64,000 bases of DNA, from contig CANGUU010000006.1 of the NCBI GenBank assembly GCA_947457195.1, positions 1-64,000 on the forward strand, read 5' to 3'. This document shows positions 7,162 to 16,854 of this stretch, piece after piece. Every line of letters begins with the position of its first letter. The first letter of the stretch is position 1. The position numbers and the translations under genes are program-made. The notes below the pieces were generated by a model. It was not told the DNA's origin and did no database searches. It worked only from the letters and a program-made list of their open reading frames with translations. This stretch comes from Gammaproteobacteria bacterium (GTDB lineage: Bacteria > Pseudomonadota > Gammaproteobacteria > Pseudomonadales > Pseudohongiellaceae).

Positions 7162-8739
7162 ATGACAGACTTCGACAACGAGGTCGCCAAGCGGCGTACC
7201 TTCGCCATCATTTCGCACCCGGATGCCGGCAAAACCACCATGACGGAGAAACTGCTGCTGTACGGGCGGGTGATCCAGAAGGCCGGCACGGTCAAGGGCA
7301 AGAAATCCGACCGCCTGGTCACCTCCGACTGGATGACGATGGAGCAGGAGCGCGGCATCTCGATCACCTCGTCAGTCATGCAGTTCCCCTACCGGGGGCG
7401 CACGGTGAACCTGCTCGACACGCCCGGTCACGAGGATTTCTCCGAGGATACCTACCGCGTGTTGACCGCGGTGGATTCCGTGCTGATGGTGATCGACGGT
7501 GCCAAGGGCGTGGAGGAGCGCACCATCAAGCTCATGGAAGTCTGCCGCCTGCGCGATACGCCCATCCTGACTTTCATCAACAAGCTGGACCGCGATATCC
7601 GCGATGGGATCGACCTGCTGGACGAGATCGAGCGCATCCTCAAGATCCAGTGTGCACCGATCTACTGGCCGCTGGGCATGGGCAAGGAACTCAAGGGCAT
7701 CTACAACCTGTACACCGACAGCATCCACGTCTACCAGCATGGACTGTCGGACACCGTGCACGAGGTGGCCACCATCGCGGGCCTAGACAGTCCGGAGGCC
7801 TCGGCCTGGCTCGGGGCCTATGCCGACGATTTCCGGCTGCAGATCGAACTGGTGCGGGGCGCCTCGCACCAGTTCGATCGCGAGGCCTACCTGCAGGGGC
7901 GACAGACACCGGTTTTCTTCGGGACGGCGCTCGGCAATTTCGGCGTGGAGGAGTTGCTCGACAGCTTCGTGGAGTGGGCCCCCGCGCCGCAGCCCCGGGC
8001 AACGCGTACGCGTACCGTGCAGCCTGACGAAACGGCTTTCTCCGGTTTCGTTTTCAAGATCCAGGCCAACATGGATCCCAAGCACCGGGACCGCGTGGCC
8101 TTCATGCGTATCTGTGCCGGTGCCTATGAAAAGGGCATGCGGATGCTGCACGTGCGTCTCGGCAAGGAAGTGCGGGTGAGTGACGCGGTGACCTTTCTTG
8201 CCGGCGACCGCGAGCAGGCGGAGTATGCGGTATCCGGCGACATCGTCGGTTTGCACAATCATGGCACGATCCAGATCGGCGATACCTTCACCTCGGGAGA
8301 GACGCTGCATTTCACGGGCATTCCCCATTTCGCCCCGGAACTGTTCAAGCGCATCCGTCTGAAGGATCCGCTCAAGCTCAAGCAGTTGCAGAAGGGGCTG
8401 ACGCAGCTGTCGGAAGAAGGCTCGACCCAGGTCTTCATGCCCGAACGCAACAACGACCTCATCGTGGGCGCGGTGGGCGTGCTGCAGTTCGAGGTAGTGG
8501 CTTTCCGTCTGCGTGACGAGTATGGCGTGGACTGCGTCTACGAACCGGTCAACATCTACACGGCACGCTGGGTGGAGGGAGACGCCGCCAAGCTGGAAGA
8601 ATTCCGCCGCAAAGCCCACGAAAACATCGCCATCGATGGTGGCGGCCACGTCACCTACCTGGCGCCCACGCGCGTGAATCTCGGTCTTACCGAGGAGCGC
8701 TGGCCGGAACTGCGTTTCTTCTCGACGCGCGAGCACTAG
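7162..8739 (+). CDS. prfC: Peptide chain release factor 3
   Basis: This 525-residue translational GTPase recycles RF1/RF2 from the ribosome after termination. The P-loop [15 protein letters not shown], the switch motif [28 protein letters not shown] and the NKLD guanine-recognition motif are all intact. The C-terminal part ([13 protein letters not shown]-like end) is complete. Length matches E. coli RF3 (529). It follows an unknown acidic protein by 8 bases, and its last bases overlap the convergent dedA gene. Confidence 0.97.
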   Translation: MTDFDNEVAKRRTFAIISHPDAGKTTMTEKLLLYGRVIQKAGTVKGKKSDRLVTSDWMTMEQERGISITSSVMQFPYRGRTVNLLDTPGHEDFSEDTYRVLTAVDSVLMVIDGAKGVEERTIKLMEVCRLRDTPILTFINKLDRDIRDGIDLLDEIERILKIQCAPIYWPLGMGKELKGIYNLYTDSIHVYQHGLSDTVHEVATIAGLDSPEASAWLGAYADDFRLQIELVRGASHQFDREAYLQGRQTPVFFGTALGNFGVEELLDSFVEWAPAPQPRATRTRTVQPDETAFSGFVFKIQANMDPKHRDRVAFMRICAGAYEKGMRMLHVRLGKEVRVSDAVTFLAGDREQAEYAVSGDIVGLHNHGTIQIGDTFTSGETLHFTGIPHFAPELFKRIRLKDPLKLKQLQKGLTQLSEEGSTQVFMPERNNDLIVGAVGVLQFEVVAFRLRDEYGVDCVYEPVNIYTARWVEGDAAKLEEFRRKAHENIAIDGGGHVTYLAPTRVNLGLTEERWPELRFFSTREH

Positions 8740-9368
8740 CGTCTGGCGCGCCAGGCCTCCACCAGCACGGGCAGAAAAGACACGGCGATGATGCCGAAGA
8801 TCAGCAGCGTGAAGTTCTCGCGTACCGCCGGGAAATTGCCGAAGTAGAAACCGCTGTAGAGGAACAGGCAGATCCACGACACGCCGCCCAGCAGGTTGTA
8901 GGCCACGAAGGTGGCGTAAGGCATGTTGCCCATGCCAGCGGTGAAGGGGACGAACGTGCGCACGATGGGAATGAATCGCGTCAGCACGATCGCCTTGGCG
9001 CCATGCTCCGCAAAAAAACGCTCGGCGCGTTGCAGATAGTCCTGCCGGAACCAGCGTGACTGTGGGTCGCTGAACAGTGCCGCCCCGAACCGACGCCCGA
9101 TCGCATAGTTGACGAGGTTGCCGAGCACCGCCGCCAGCACCAGCAGCCCTGCCATCAGATGGATGTTGAGAGAACTGCCCACCACGAGAGCACCCGCCGC
9201 AAACAGCAGGGAATCCCCGGGAAGTAAGGGCGTCACCACCAGCCCCGTTTCACAGAAGATGATCAGGAACAGGATGCCGTAGATCCAGGCGCCATATTGC
9301 TCGAGCAGGCTTGCCAGGTGCTGATCCACATGCAGGACAAAATCGAGGAGCAGTTGCAGGAATTCCAC
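8736..9368 (-). CDS. DedA/YqjA-family inner-membrane protein
   Basis: This 210-residue DedA-family protein is closest in pattern to E. coli YqjA. Family motifs are [17 protein letters not shown], the G-x-x-x-NY-x-IGR segment ([12 protein letters not shown]) and [17 protein letters not shown], with several membrane spans after it. DedA proteins are linked to lipid flipping and membrane energetics. The GTG at 9368 is chosen because it aligns with the YqjA start ([13 protein letters not shown]); an ATG at 9422 would overlap pyrB by 43 bases. It is 11 bases downstream of pyrB, probably in one transcript. Confidence 0.88.
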   Translation of the reverse strand: MEFLQLLLDFVLHVDQHLASLLEQYGAWIYGILFLIIFCETGLVVTPLLPGDSLLFAAGALVVGSSLNIHLMAGLLVLAAVLGNLVNYAIGRRFGAALFSDPQSRWFRQDYLQRAERFFAEHGAKAIVLTRFIPIVRTFVPFTAGMGNMPYATFVAYNLLGGVSWICLFLYSGFYFGNFPAVRENFTLLIFGIIAVSFLPVLVEAWRARR

Positions 9369-9379
9369 GGATTCGTCGC

Positions 9380-10408
9380 TCAGAGGGGCGGTGGGTTCCG
9401 GAACCGCTTGGCCGTGTACCACGGTACCTCCTCTACATGGCGGGCGACCTGATCGGCCACACCCAGCGTGAGGGCGAACAGGGCCATGCGCACCAGCACA
9501 CCGTTGTCGGTCTGGCGGAAGATGGCGAGGCTGGGATGCTGGTTGAGATCGTTGTCGAGTTCATTGGCCTCGGCGCGGGAGTCCCTTGGCAGCGGGTGCA
9601 TGATCACGGTGTTCGGCTTGCAGTGCTGCGTGTAGATGGCCTGATTCAGTCTGAAGCGCCCCCGATACAGGTCGGCTTCGGCCTGGTTGACAAAGCGTTC
9701 TTCCTGGATACGCGTGAGATAGACCGTGTCGCAGTTGTGCAATCCGGCTTCCATGCTGTCGGTTTCGCTGACCGTGTGGCCCTTGCTGCGCAGCAAGTCG
9801 ACTATGTAGGCGGGCATGGCGAGTTCCCGCGGAGAGACCAGCGTAAAATGGATGTTGCGGTACAGACACAGCAGTTTGCCGAGCGAATGCACGGTACGCC
9901 CGTGCTTGAGGTCACCGACCATGGCGATGCGCAGCTTCTCCAGCGGGCCGTCGATGCGGAGCTCCTTGCGGATGGTGTAGAGATCGAGGAGCGCCTGCGA
10001 GGGATGTTCGGCGGGACCGTCCCCGGCATTGATCACCGGCACCCGACTGGCGCGGGCGAATTCCTCAACGGATCCGGCCACCGGGTGGCGCATGGCGATG
10101 ATGTCGCTGTAGCCACTGATCACGCGCGCCGTGTCGTAGAGCGATTCACCCTTGCTGATCGACGAGGCCTTGATCTCGGTGGTTTCCCTGACATGGCCGC
10201 CGAGCAGGTTGAAGGCGCAGCCGAAACTTACCCGTGTGCGCGTGGAGGGCTCGAAGAACAGGTTGCTGAGGATGGCACCGTCCAGCACGCGGGTGCGCAG
10301 TGCGCGCCGCGCGAAGGGCTCCATGGCGTCAGCGACCTGGAACAGGTGTTCCACGTCGTCCTGCGAGAACTGGTCTATGCTGAGAATGTGCGCGCCGGTG
10401 AACTGCAT
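9380..10408 (-). CDS. pyrB: Aspartate carbamoyltransferase catalytic chain
   Basis: The 342-residue enzyme condenses carbamoyl phosphate with aspartate, the first committed step of pyrimidine synthesis. The carbamoyl-phosphate loop FFEPSTRTRVSFGCA is intact, as are HPVAGS, the DGPAEHPSQALLDLYT segment, GDLKHGRTVHSL and the C-terminal HPLPRDSR region. It is about 30 residues longer than E. coli PyrB and no pyrI regulatory gene is adjacent, so it may work as an unregulated trimer. The start (MQFTGAHIL) fits the conserved N-terminus. It is divergent from sbcB, with a 145-base shared upstream region. Confidence 0.95.
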   Translation of the reverse strand: MQFTGAHILSIDQFSQDDVEHLFQVADAMEPFARRALRTRVLDGAILSNLFFEPSTRTRVSFGCAFNLLGGHVRETTEIKASSISKGESLYDTARVISGYSDIIAMRHPVAGSVEEFARASRVPVINAGDGPAEHPSQALLDLYTIRKELRIDGPLEKLRIAMVGDLKHGRTVHSLGKLLCLYRNIHFTLVSPRELAMPAYIVDLLRSKGHTVSETDSMEAGLHNCDTVYLTRIQEERFVNQAEADLYRGRFRLNQAIYTQHCKPNTVIMHPLPRDSRAEANELDNDLNQHPSLAIFRQTDNGVLVRMALFALTLGVADQVARHVEEVPWYTAKRFRNPPPL

Positions 10409-10553
10409 GGGCCACCCGTAGGCCGGTGATTTTCCGCGCCGGATGGTACACGCTTTGCCCTGCACGGGCGAACGCGCCCACCGCTGTTCTGGCCCGGCGG
10501 GCGTTGGTTCCAACGCCTGCTCCCGAGGCGGCGCACGCAAGGAGAAAGCACCC

Positions 10554-12014
10554 ATGGGAAGCATGTTCTGGCACGACTATGAAACCTTCGGCAGTGACGC
10601 CAGGCGTGACCGGCCCTGCCAGTTCGCCGGCATCCGCACCGATCTGGAACTGAATGTGATCGACGATCCGGTCGAGCTGTTCTGCCGCCCAGCGCCGGAT
10701 TTCCTGCCCGATCCGCGCGCCTGCCTGATCACGGGTATCACGCCGCAGCTGGCACTGGCCCGTGGTCTGCCGGAGGTGGAGTTCTGCCGGCGCATCGCAG
10801 AGGAGCTGGCGACGCCTGATACCTGTGGCGTGGGCTACAACAGCGTACGCTTCGACGACGAGATCACGCGTCGTCTGCTCTACCGCAACTTCTACGACCC
10901 TTACGAGCGCGAATGGCAGAAGGGCAACTCGCGCTGGGATCTGATCGATGTGCTGCGCATGACCTACGCGCTGAGGCCAGAGGGTATCGAGTGGCCCAGC
11001 CACGCAGACGGCAGCCCCAGCTTCCGGCTCGAGCAACTCACGGCTGCCAACGGGATAGCCCATGCCGATGCACACGATGCCGTGGCGGACGTCCGCGCCA
11101 CCATTGCCCTGGCACGGTTGCTCCGGCAGCGCCAGCCACGCCTGTACGACTTCCTGTTCCAGCTGCGCAACAAACACCGGGTCCTGCAGCTGCTGGATCT
11201 GGGCAAGCAGCCGGCGCTGGTCCACGTGTCCCGCATGTTTGCGGCACGTCGGGCCTGCCTCTCGCTGGTGGTCCCCGTGTGCCTGCACCCCTCGGAAAAT
11301 AATGGGGTCGTGGTCGTCGATCTGCTGCAGGATCCGGCCGAGCTGCTGGCCTGCAGCGCTGCGGAACTGCGCAGCCGGCTGTACAAGCCGAGCGCGGCGC
11401 TGGCGCCCGGCGAACAGCGCTTGCCGCTGAAGACCGTACACATCAATCGCTGCCCTGCCCTGGCCCCGCTGTCGGTCGTTACCGCGGAGGTCAGTGATCG
11501 GCTCGGCCTCGATCTGGGCCTGGTCGAGCGCCATCGGCAGCAGATCCTCGCTGCCCAAGGCTTGCCCGCCACCCTCGGCGAGGCGCTCAAGGGCGGTGAG
11601 CAGAGTCCCGCCGGGGACGTGGATCTGGCGATTTACGAGGGCTTCCTTTCCGATCACGACAAGCGGCTCTGCCAGCAACTGCGCCGCAGCCGCTCCGCCG
11701 AATGGCCCCCGTTTGCCCAGCGCTTCAAGGACGCGCGTCTGCCCGAACTGCTGTTCCGTTGGCGTGCCCGCAACTATCCCGAATCCCTCGATGCCGGCGA
11801 GCGAGAACGCTGGGCCGCGCTCTGCCGCAACAGGCTGCTGGGGCTCGTGCCCGGGGCAGGGCTCTCGTGTGCGGAATTCGCCGAACAGGTGGCGCTCCTG
11901 CGGGAGGAGGGCGCCGATGCCCACTTGCTGGAGCAGTTGCTGCAGTACGCGCAAGAGATCGCCGGGACCTGCGGGCTGGGCGGCCCGCTCCCTTGGCAGG
12001 CGTTTATTGCATAG
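10554..12014 (+). CDS. sbcB: Exodeoxyribonuclease I
   Basis: This 486-residue DEDDh 3'-5' single-strand exonuclease takes part in recombination and mismatch repair. It has the first exonuclease motif FWHDYETFG, the second region GYNSVRFDDE, and the third AHDAVADVRATI. The typical ExoI segment following the exonuclease domain (GNSRWDLIDVLRM) is present. The start at 10554 has AAGGAGA at the right distance; the longer open frame to 10443 runs through the pyrB upstream region. Length is near E. coli ExoI (475). Confidence 0.95.
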   Translation: MGSMFWHDYETFGSDARRDRPCQFAGIRTDLELNVIDDPVELFCRPAPDFLPDPRACLITGITPQLALARGLPEVEFCRRIAEELATPDTCGVGYNSVRFDDEITRRLLYRNFYDPYEREWQKGNSRWDLIDVLRMTYALRPEGIEWPSHADGSPSFRLEQLTAANGIAHADAHDAVADVRATIALARLLRQRQPRLYDFLFQLRNKHRVLQLLDLGKQPALVHVSRMFAARRACLSLVVPVCLHPSENNGVVVVDLLQDPAELLACSAAELRSRLYKPSAALAPGEQRLPLKTVHINRCPALAPLSVVTAEVSDRLGLDLGLVERHRQQILAAQGLPATLGEALKGGEQSPAGDVDLAIYEGFLSDHDKRLCQQLRRSRSAEWPPFAQRFKDARLPELLFRWRARNYPESLDAGERERWAALCRNRLLGLVPGAGLSCAEFAEQVALLREEGADAHLLEQLLQYAQEIAGTCGLGGPLPWQAFIA

Positions 12015-12047
12015 AATCCTCCGCCACTACGTTTGCCGGTTTGCCGC

Positions 12048-13217
12048 ATGCACGACTTCGACGATATCCGTCCCTATCACGACAGCGAGGTGCGTTGGGT
12101 CGTGCAGGCGCTACTCGAGGACCTCGATCTTTCGCGGGCCATGGGCAAGTTCCGCTTTCCGCGCGCCTACCGCTGGCTGCCCGGCCCGGTCACGCGGCTC
12201 GTGCAGTCGGCGCTGAAGCAGGAGTTGCGCAACGCCTCCTGCATCCACGACGTGCAGATTCTCATCGAGAAGTACCTCGACCAGCTGATCGAAACCACCA
12301 GTAGTGGTTTGACGCATACCGGACTCGACTCGCTGGCGAAGGGGCGCCCTTATCTTTTCATCAGCAACCACCGCGACATCACCATGGATCCGGCGCTGGT
12401 GAACTACATGCTCTACCACCACGGATTCGACACGCTGCAGATCGCCATCGGCGATAACCTGCTCAAGCGGCCGTTTCTGTCCAAACTGATGCGGCTCAAC
12501 AAGAGCTTCATCGTCAAGCGCTCGGTGCAGGGCAAGGACAAGCTCGTGGCAAGCAAGCAGCTGTCTGCCTACATCACGCACTGCATCACGACCGGCCAGA
12601 ACGTATGGATTGCCCAGCGCGAGGGGCGTGCCAAGGACGGGTACGATCGCACCGAGCCGGCGCTGCTGAAGATGCTGCACATGGCAGCACGGGAAAACGC
12701 CGGCAAAGCGGCACTCGGTGCAGCGCTATCGGCCCTCAACATCGTACCGGTAGCAATCTCCTACGAGTACGACCCCTGCGACGTGGCCAAGGCGCGGGAG
12801 TTGCATGCCGTTGCCACGCGGGGGCGCTTCGTGAAAGACGAAAACAGCGACGTGCAGAGCATCCTGAGCGGCATGATCGGCCGCAAGGGAGCCATCCATG
12901 TCAGTTTCGGCCGTGTGGTAGCGGCCCCGGCGCAGGCGTCAGCCGAGCAGTTTGCCGAGCTGATCGACCAGCAGATCGTCGGCAATTACCGGTTGCACCC
13001 GTCAAATTGCCTGGCAGCTCAGCAGCTGGAACCGGCCTCGCTGAGCGACGACCTGCTTTGCCAGGTGCTTGGTGTGGGCCTTGAGCAACTGGGGGCCAAG
13101 CGTGCCGAGCTGGAGGCCAGGCTCGCTGCGGCACCCGCCGAGTTCAGGCCTTTCCTGCTGCGCATGTACGGCAATCCGGCCCTGCGTCGACTCCTGCCGA
13201 CCGGCAGCCTTGGTTGA
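12048..13217 (+). CDS. Glycerolipid acyltransferase (LPLAT superfamily, PlsC-like)
   Basis: The 389-residue protein carries the acyltransferase HX4D motif in FISNHRDITMDPALVN, and conserved blocks around AIGDNLLKRPFLSKLMR and WIAQREGRAKDG, the last corresponding to the glycine/glutamate block of the superfamily. It has no obvious membrane anchor. Long versions of this kind occur in gammaproteobacteria and are presumed to acylate glycerophosphate derivatives, but the substrate is not proven. It starts 33 bases after sbcB. A TAGAAT at 12012-12017 could be a -10 box overlapping the sbcB end. Confidence 0.8.
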   Translation: MHDFDDIRPYHDSEVRWVVQALLEDLDLSRAMGKFRFPRAYRWLPGPVTRLVQSALKQELRNASCIHDVQILIEKYLDQLIETTSSGLTHTGLDSLAKGRPYLFISNHRDITMDPALVNYMLYHHGFDTLQIAIGDNLLKRPFLSKLMRLNKSFIVKRSVQGKDKLVASKQLSAYITHCITTGQNVWIAQREGRAKDGYDRTEPALLKMLHMAARENAGKAALGAALSALNIVPVAISYEYDPCDVAKARELHAVATRGRFVKDENSDVQSILSGMIGRKGAIHVSFGRVVAAPAQASAEQFAELIDQQIVGNYRLHPSNCLAAQQLEPASLSDDLLCQVLGVGLEQLGAKRAELEARLAAAPAEFRPFLLRMYGNPALRRLLPTGSLG

Positions 13218-13248
13218 GCCACCAGCGCCTGCGCTGCGGCCCCCCTGC

Positions 13249-15384
13249 ATGCTGCCGGACTCTCTCAAGCAGATCATCCAGTCGAATTACTCGCTGCTGG
13301 TCAAACGCAAGCAGTTGCAGATGCGGGCGGGTCAGAAGCAGATGATCGCCGGGATCGCCAACACGCTCGCCAGTCTGCAGCTCGATGCCGAAGGTCATCG
13401 TCTGGATGAAGCGCCGGCCGTGTGTGTGGTGGAGGCCGGTACCGGCACCGGCAAGACGCTGGCGTACCTGGTGTCGGCCATTCCGGTGGCCCAGGCGCTC
13501 AACAAGAAGCTGGTGATTGCCACGGCCACTGTCGCCTTGCAGGAGCAGGTACTGCACAAGGACATTCCCGACCTGCTCAGCCACAGCGAGCTGCAGTTCA
13601 GTTACCTGCTGGCCAAGGGTCGCTCGCGCTACCTGTGCCTCGCCAAGCTGGACAATGCCCTGCGTGCCTCGGGCAGCAGCGATGCCCTGCGGGATTTGTT
13701 CCGGGTAGAACTGGAGGATCCCTCGATACTGGACCGGGCCCTCTACGAGCAGTTCCTGGCGCGGCTTGGCGCCGGTGACTGGGGCGGCGACCGGGATGAC
13801 TGGGCGGAAGCCATCTCCGACGAACAATGGCGGCCCGTCGCGGTGGAGGCGGGCCAGTGCAGCGGTACGCGCTGCGCCTACTACAGCTCCTGCTGCTTTT
13901 TTCGTGCGCGTGAAGGGCTCGCCAAGGCCGACTGTATCGTAGCCAACCACGATCTCGTGCTGAGCGACCTGGCGCTCGGCGGTGGCGTGATCCTGCCGGC
14001 TCCTGAGGACAGCATCTACATCTTCGATGAGGCCCATCAGTTGCCCGACAAGAGTCTGTCGCACTTTTCGCACCAGTTGCGGCTGGCGGCAACTGGCAAG
14101 TGGCTGGAGCAGTTCGCCGGCGTGCTGGGTCGGCTGCGTCAGGAACTGGCAGCCCCCAGCCGGGCCGCCGGACTGCTCGAGCAGTCGGCCGCCAAGGCCC
14201 TGGAAGTCCGGCTGCAACTCGGCGAGGCAGCCATCAGCAGTCGTCAGTTCGCCGAGCGGGCCGAGGCCGCCTCCGCCGATGGCAGCACCCGGCAGTTCCT
14301 GTTTGCGGGCGGTGTGGTGCCACTGCCGGTACGTGAAATCTTCGATGCGCTGGCAAGAGAGTTCGTCGAACTCGCCGGCAAGCTGTCCAAGTTGACAGAG
14401 CTCGCCAAGGACGCGCTCGACAGCGAGGACGCCGAGATCGAGCGCGCACTGGCCGAGCAGTGGTTTCCTCTGTTCGGCAGTGCCGAGCTGCGTGTGGAAG
14501 CGGCCGCGCAGTGCTGCCTGCATTTTTCCCGGGCAGATGAGGCTGGAGCGGTGCCCGAGGCGCGCTGGCTGACGTTTCGCGAGCTCGGAAGCGAGACCGA
14601 AATCAGCGTGGCGGCCAGCCCGGTGCTGGCAGCCGGGTCGCTGCAGGAGTCGCTCTGGGAGCATTGCTTTGCGGCCGTACTGACCTCTGCCACGCTCACC
14701 TCGCTCGGCAATTTCGACTTCCTGCGCAAACGCTGCGGACTGCCAGACGGCACGCAGTACCTGCGTATCGCCAGTCCTTTCATTCACGGGCAAGCAGCCG
14801 TGTTGCAGGTTCCGCGCCACGGGTTCGATCCCACCCGCAGTGAGGCGCACACGGCGGCGATCGTAGCCGCCCTGCCAGGGTTGGTGCAGCACGACCGCGG
14901 TGTGCTCGTACTGTTCAGCTCACGGCGGCAGTTGCTGGAGGTGCAGGCTGGCTTGCCCGCTGTTTTCCGCCAGCACGTGCTGGCGCAGGACGACCACTCC
15001 AAGCAGGAGCTGCTGCGCTTGCATCGGGCTGCCATCGACGCGGGCAAGCGCAGCGTGGTCTTTGGGCTCGCCAGCCTGGCGGAGGGCATCGACCTGCCGG
15101 GCGACTATTGCACCCACGTCGTGATTGCCAAGATTCCATTTCCCGTGCCGAACGATCCCATCGATGCCACCCTGGGTGACTGGGTCCGGCAGCAGGGCGG
15201 CAATCCCTTCAACGAGATCAGCGTGCCGCAGGCTTGCCTGCGCCTGATCCAGGCCAGTGGGCGCCTGCTGCGGCAGGAGAGCGATACCGGCACCATCAGC
15301 ATTCTCGACGAGCGACTGCACTCGCGCTCTTACGGCCGTGCCATTCTCGCGTCGCTGCCGCCCTACGAGCGGCGGTTTATCTGA
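13249..15384 (+). CDS. dinG: ATP-dependent DNA helicase DinG
   Basis: The 711-residue XPD-like superfamily 2 helicase has the same length as E. coli DinG (716). It has Walker A VEAGTGTGKTLAYL, the DEAH box IFDEAHQ and the C-terminal helicase motifs GLASLAEGIDLPG and QASGRLLRQ. The four Fe-S cluster cysteines lie in GQCSGTRCAYYSSCCFFRA and just after it. DinG unwinds D-loops and R-loops, often under SOS control, though I see no clear LexA box in the short 31-base upstream gap. The start MLPDSLKQIIQSNY aligns with the family. Confidence 0.95.
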   Translation: MLPDSLKQIIQSNYSLLVKRKQLQMRAGQKQMIAGIANTLASLQLDAEGHRLDEAPAVCVVEAGTGTGKTLAYLVSAIPVAQALNKKLVIATATVALQEQVLHKDIPDLLSHSELQFSYLLAKGRSRYLCLAKLDNALRASGSSDALRDLFRVELEDPSILDRALYEQFLARLGAGDWGGDRDDWAEAISDEQWRPVAVEAGQCSGTRCAYYSSCCFFRAREGLAKADCIVANHDLVLSDLALGGGVILPAPEDSIYIFDEAHQLPDKSLSHFSHQLRLAATGKWLEQFAGVLGRLRQELAAPSRAAGLLEQSAAKALEVRLQLGEAAISSRQFAERAEAASADGSTRQFLFAGGVVPLPVREIFDALAREFVELAGKLSKLTELAKDALDSEDAEIERALAEQWFPLFGSAELRVEAAAQCCLHFSRADEAGAVPEARWLTFRELGSETEISVAASPVLAAGSLQESLWEHCFAAVLTSATLTSLGNFDFLRKRCGLPDGTQYLRIASPFIHGQAAVLQVPRHGFDPTRSEAHTAAIVAALPGLVQHDRGVLVLFSSRRQLLEVQAGLPAVFRQHVLAQDDHSKQELLRLHRAAIDAGKRSVVFGLASLAEGIDLPGDYCTHVVIAKIPFPVPNDPIDATLGDWVRQQGGNPFNEISVPQACLRLIQASGRLLRQESDTGTISILDERLHSRSYGRAILASLPPYERRFI

Positions 15385-15455
15385 GTTGCTGCGGCAGCGC
15401 GAGGGACGCGCGTCCGCGAACTGCCCTCGACAAGGGGGACCGGACTCGCGAGAGC

Positions 15456-16415
15456 TCACAACAGCTGGATGGCGAGGATCGTCACGGGCTGATAGGGATG
15501 CTGCTCCACATCGGTCGCGGCGCGGCCGATGAGTTCGGCTACCTCCAGGCCCACCCTGACCTTGCCGAACACGGTGTGGCGCCCGCTCAAGGTCGGCAGG
15601 TCGGCCAGCGTGATGATGAACTGCGAGCCATTGGTGTTCGGTCCGGCGTTGGACATGGCCAGCATGCCCCGCAGCGGCGCGCGGGATTGCAGGTCATTGC
15701 GGTACCGGTAGCCCAGCATCTCGTAGTGCTCCTGCAAGGTCATCGCCCGGACGCGACGGTCGACCTCGGGTAGTCGCAGTTCCAACTGGTCGGCGTCGGT
15801 GATGCCCATGGCGCGGTAAAGCGGTTGCAGTATCCGCTGCTGAAAATCGCTCTCGCTGGCGATGGCCAGCAGGGCATTGAGCGTGCCCGTGCCATCGACG
15901 ACGAACATGCGGTCGAGACCGAGGCTGCCGGCACTGATCTCGTCGTCGAATCGATAGCCGGGATAGCCATCTTCGCGACCGCTGCGACTGCCAGCCTGTA
16001 CCAGCACCCCGGCAATCACCCGGTGGAAGGTGGTGCCATCGTAGTAGGGCAACAGGGTTTCAACCTGTGTCAGCGGGTCCAGAAAAGGTTTGCTGCCCGT
16101 CGCCAGGCCAACGAAGTTGGCGACCGTGTTGGGCGCTTCGCGCGGAAACAGCTCGACGATGATGTCTCCCGCGGTGGTCTGGATCACTGCCAGCGGATTG
16201 TTGGCATCTTCCACCGGTACCTGCAGCATGGAAGCGCCGAGGGCAATCACCCGCAATGTCTCGGCGACAGGCGCTGCAGCGCCAGGTTGACCCTGCGCCG
16301 CGGTCGCGGGCACTGCGTCGGGTGGCGGCACTGGCTGCGCCATCACGGAGGCAGGCAGCAGCCAGGCCGTCAGCCAAAGAGCCAAGCGCCAAGCGGTACA
16401 GTCGAGTGTGTTCAT
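15456..16415 (-). CDS. Secreted cyclophilin-type peptidyl-prolyl isomerase with internal insertion
   Basis: The 319-residue protein has a signal peptide ending near SVMAQ, then a Pro/Ala-rich linker and a cyclophilin domain. The domain begins with [20 protein letters not shown], continues with [11 protein letters not shown] and ends with [19 protein letters not shown] and GRHTVFGKV. Between GYRFDDEI and the [12 protein letters not shown] block sits an insertion of about 85 residues not found in ordinary bacterial cyclophilins. It should catalyse proline isomerisation in the periplasm. It is convergent with dinG and divergent from fmdB. Confidence 0.88.
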   Translation of the reverse strand: MNTLDCTAWRLALWLTAWLLPASVMAQPVPPPDAVPATAAQGQPGAAAPVAETLRVIALGASMLQVPVEDANNPLAVIQTTAGDIIVELFPREAPNTVANFVGLATGSKPFLDPLTQVETLLPYYDGTTFHRVIAGVLVQAGSRSGREDGYPGYRFDDEISAGSLGLDRMFVVDGTGTLNALLAIASESDFQQRILQPLYRAMGITDADQLELRLPEVDRRVRAMTLQEHYEMLGYRYRNDLQSRAPLRGMLAMSNAGPNTNGSQFIITLADLPTLSGRHTVFGKVRVGLEVAELIGRAATDVEQHPYQPVTILAIQLL

Positions 16416-16488
16416 GCGGAGTTCCACGCGCCACCCGGTCGCCGGGCGCCTTGCGCCGGATTATAGCGGACGACCTCGCGCTGCCGGC

Positions 16489-16519
16489 TTGTGGGCTGAT
16501 GTGCGACCCTTGCTACAAT
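16489..16519 (+). promoter_or_regulatory. Putative promoter of the FmdB-family gene
   Basis: TACAAT at 16514-16519 is preceded by TGC, an extended -10. TTGTGG at 16489-16494 is a poor -35 with 19-base spacing. The leader to the ATG at 16568 would be about 42 bases. Confidence 0.45.
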
Positions 16520-16567
16520 TCCGCGCTGCCCGTGCGGGCTACCGCTGCACATCGAGGGATCATCGAC

Positions 16568-16822
16568 ATGCCAATCTATGAATATCGCTGCCGCGACTGT
16601 TCCCATCAGTTCGAGAAGTTGGTCCGGTTCAATGAGGAGCCCGTGTGTCCGCACTGCGCCAAGGCCGATCTCGAGCGTCTGTTCCATGCACCGGCCATCA
16701 GTACGCAGAAGTCGCGCAGCTACACGCACGGCATCGCCAGGCGCAAGGCCTCAGCCACGAAAAAAGAGCAGGATCACGCGCAGCGCGAGTACGAGCGGAA
16801 CTACATCAAGGACCATTCCTGA
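16568..16822 (+). CDS. FmdB-family zinc-ribbon protein
   Basis: The 84-residue protein opens with [16 protein letters not shown] and has a second Cys pair in VCPHCAK, giving the CxxC-x20-CxxC zinc ribbon of the FmdB/CxxC_CXXC_SSSS family. The C-terminus is charged and probably flexible. Family members are small putative regulators, often upstream of aspS or other housekeeping genes; function is not established. The AGGGA ribosome site lies just upstream of 16568. The open frame back to 16256 is antisense to the cyclophilin and is not used. Confidence 0.85.
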   Translation: MPIYEYRCRDCSHQFEKLVRFNEEPVCPHCAKADLERLFHAPAISTQKSRSYTHGIARRKASATKKEQDHAQREYERNYIKDHS

Positions 16823-16854
16823 GCAGGTCCCGGCAGGCGAGGGCGGCGCGCAGT

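Noticed and set aside
13144-14892. Long minus-strand open frame inside dinG
   Set aside because: dinG is complete with all helicase motifs; the antisense product is low-complexity.
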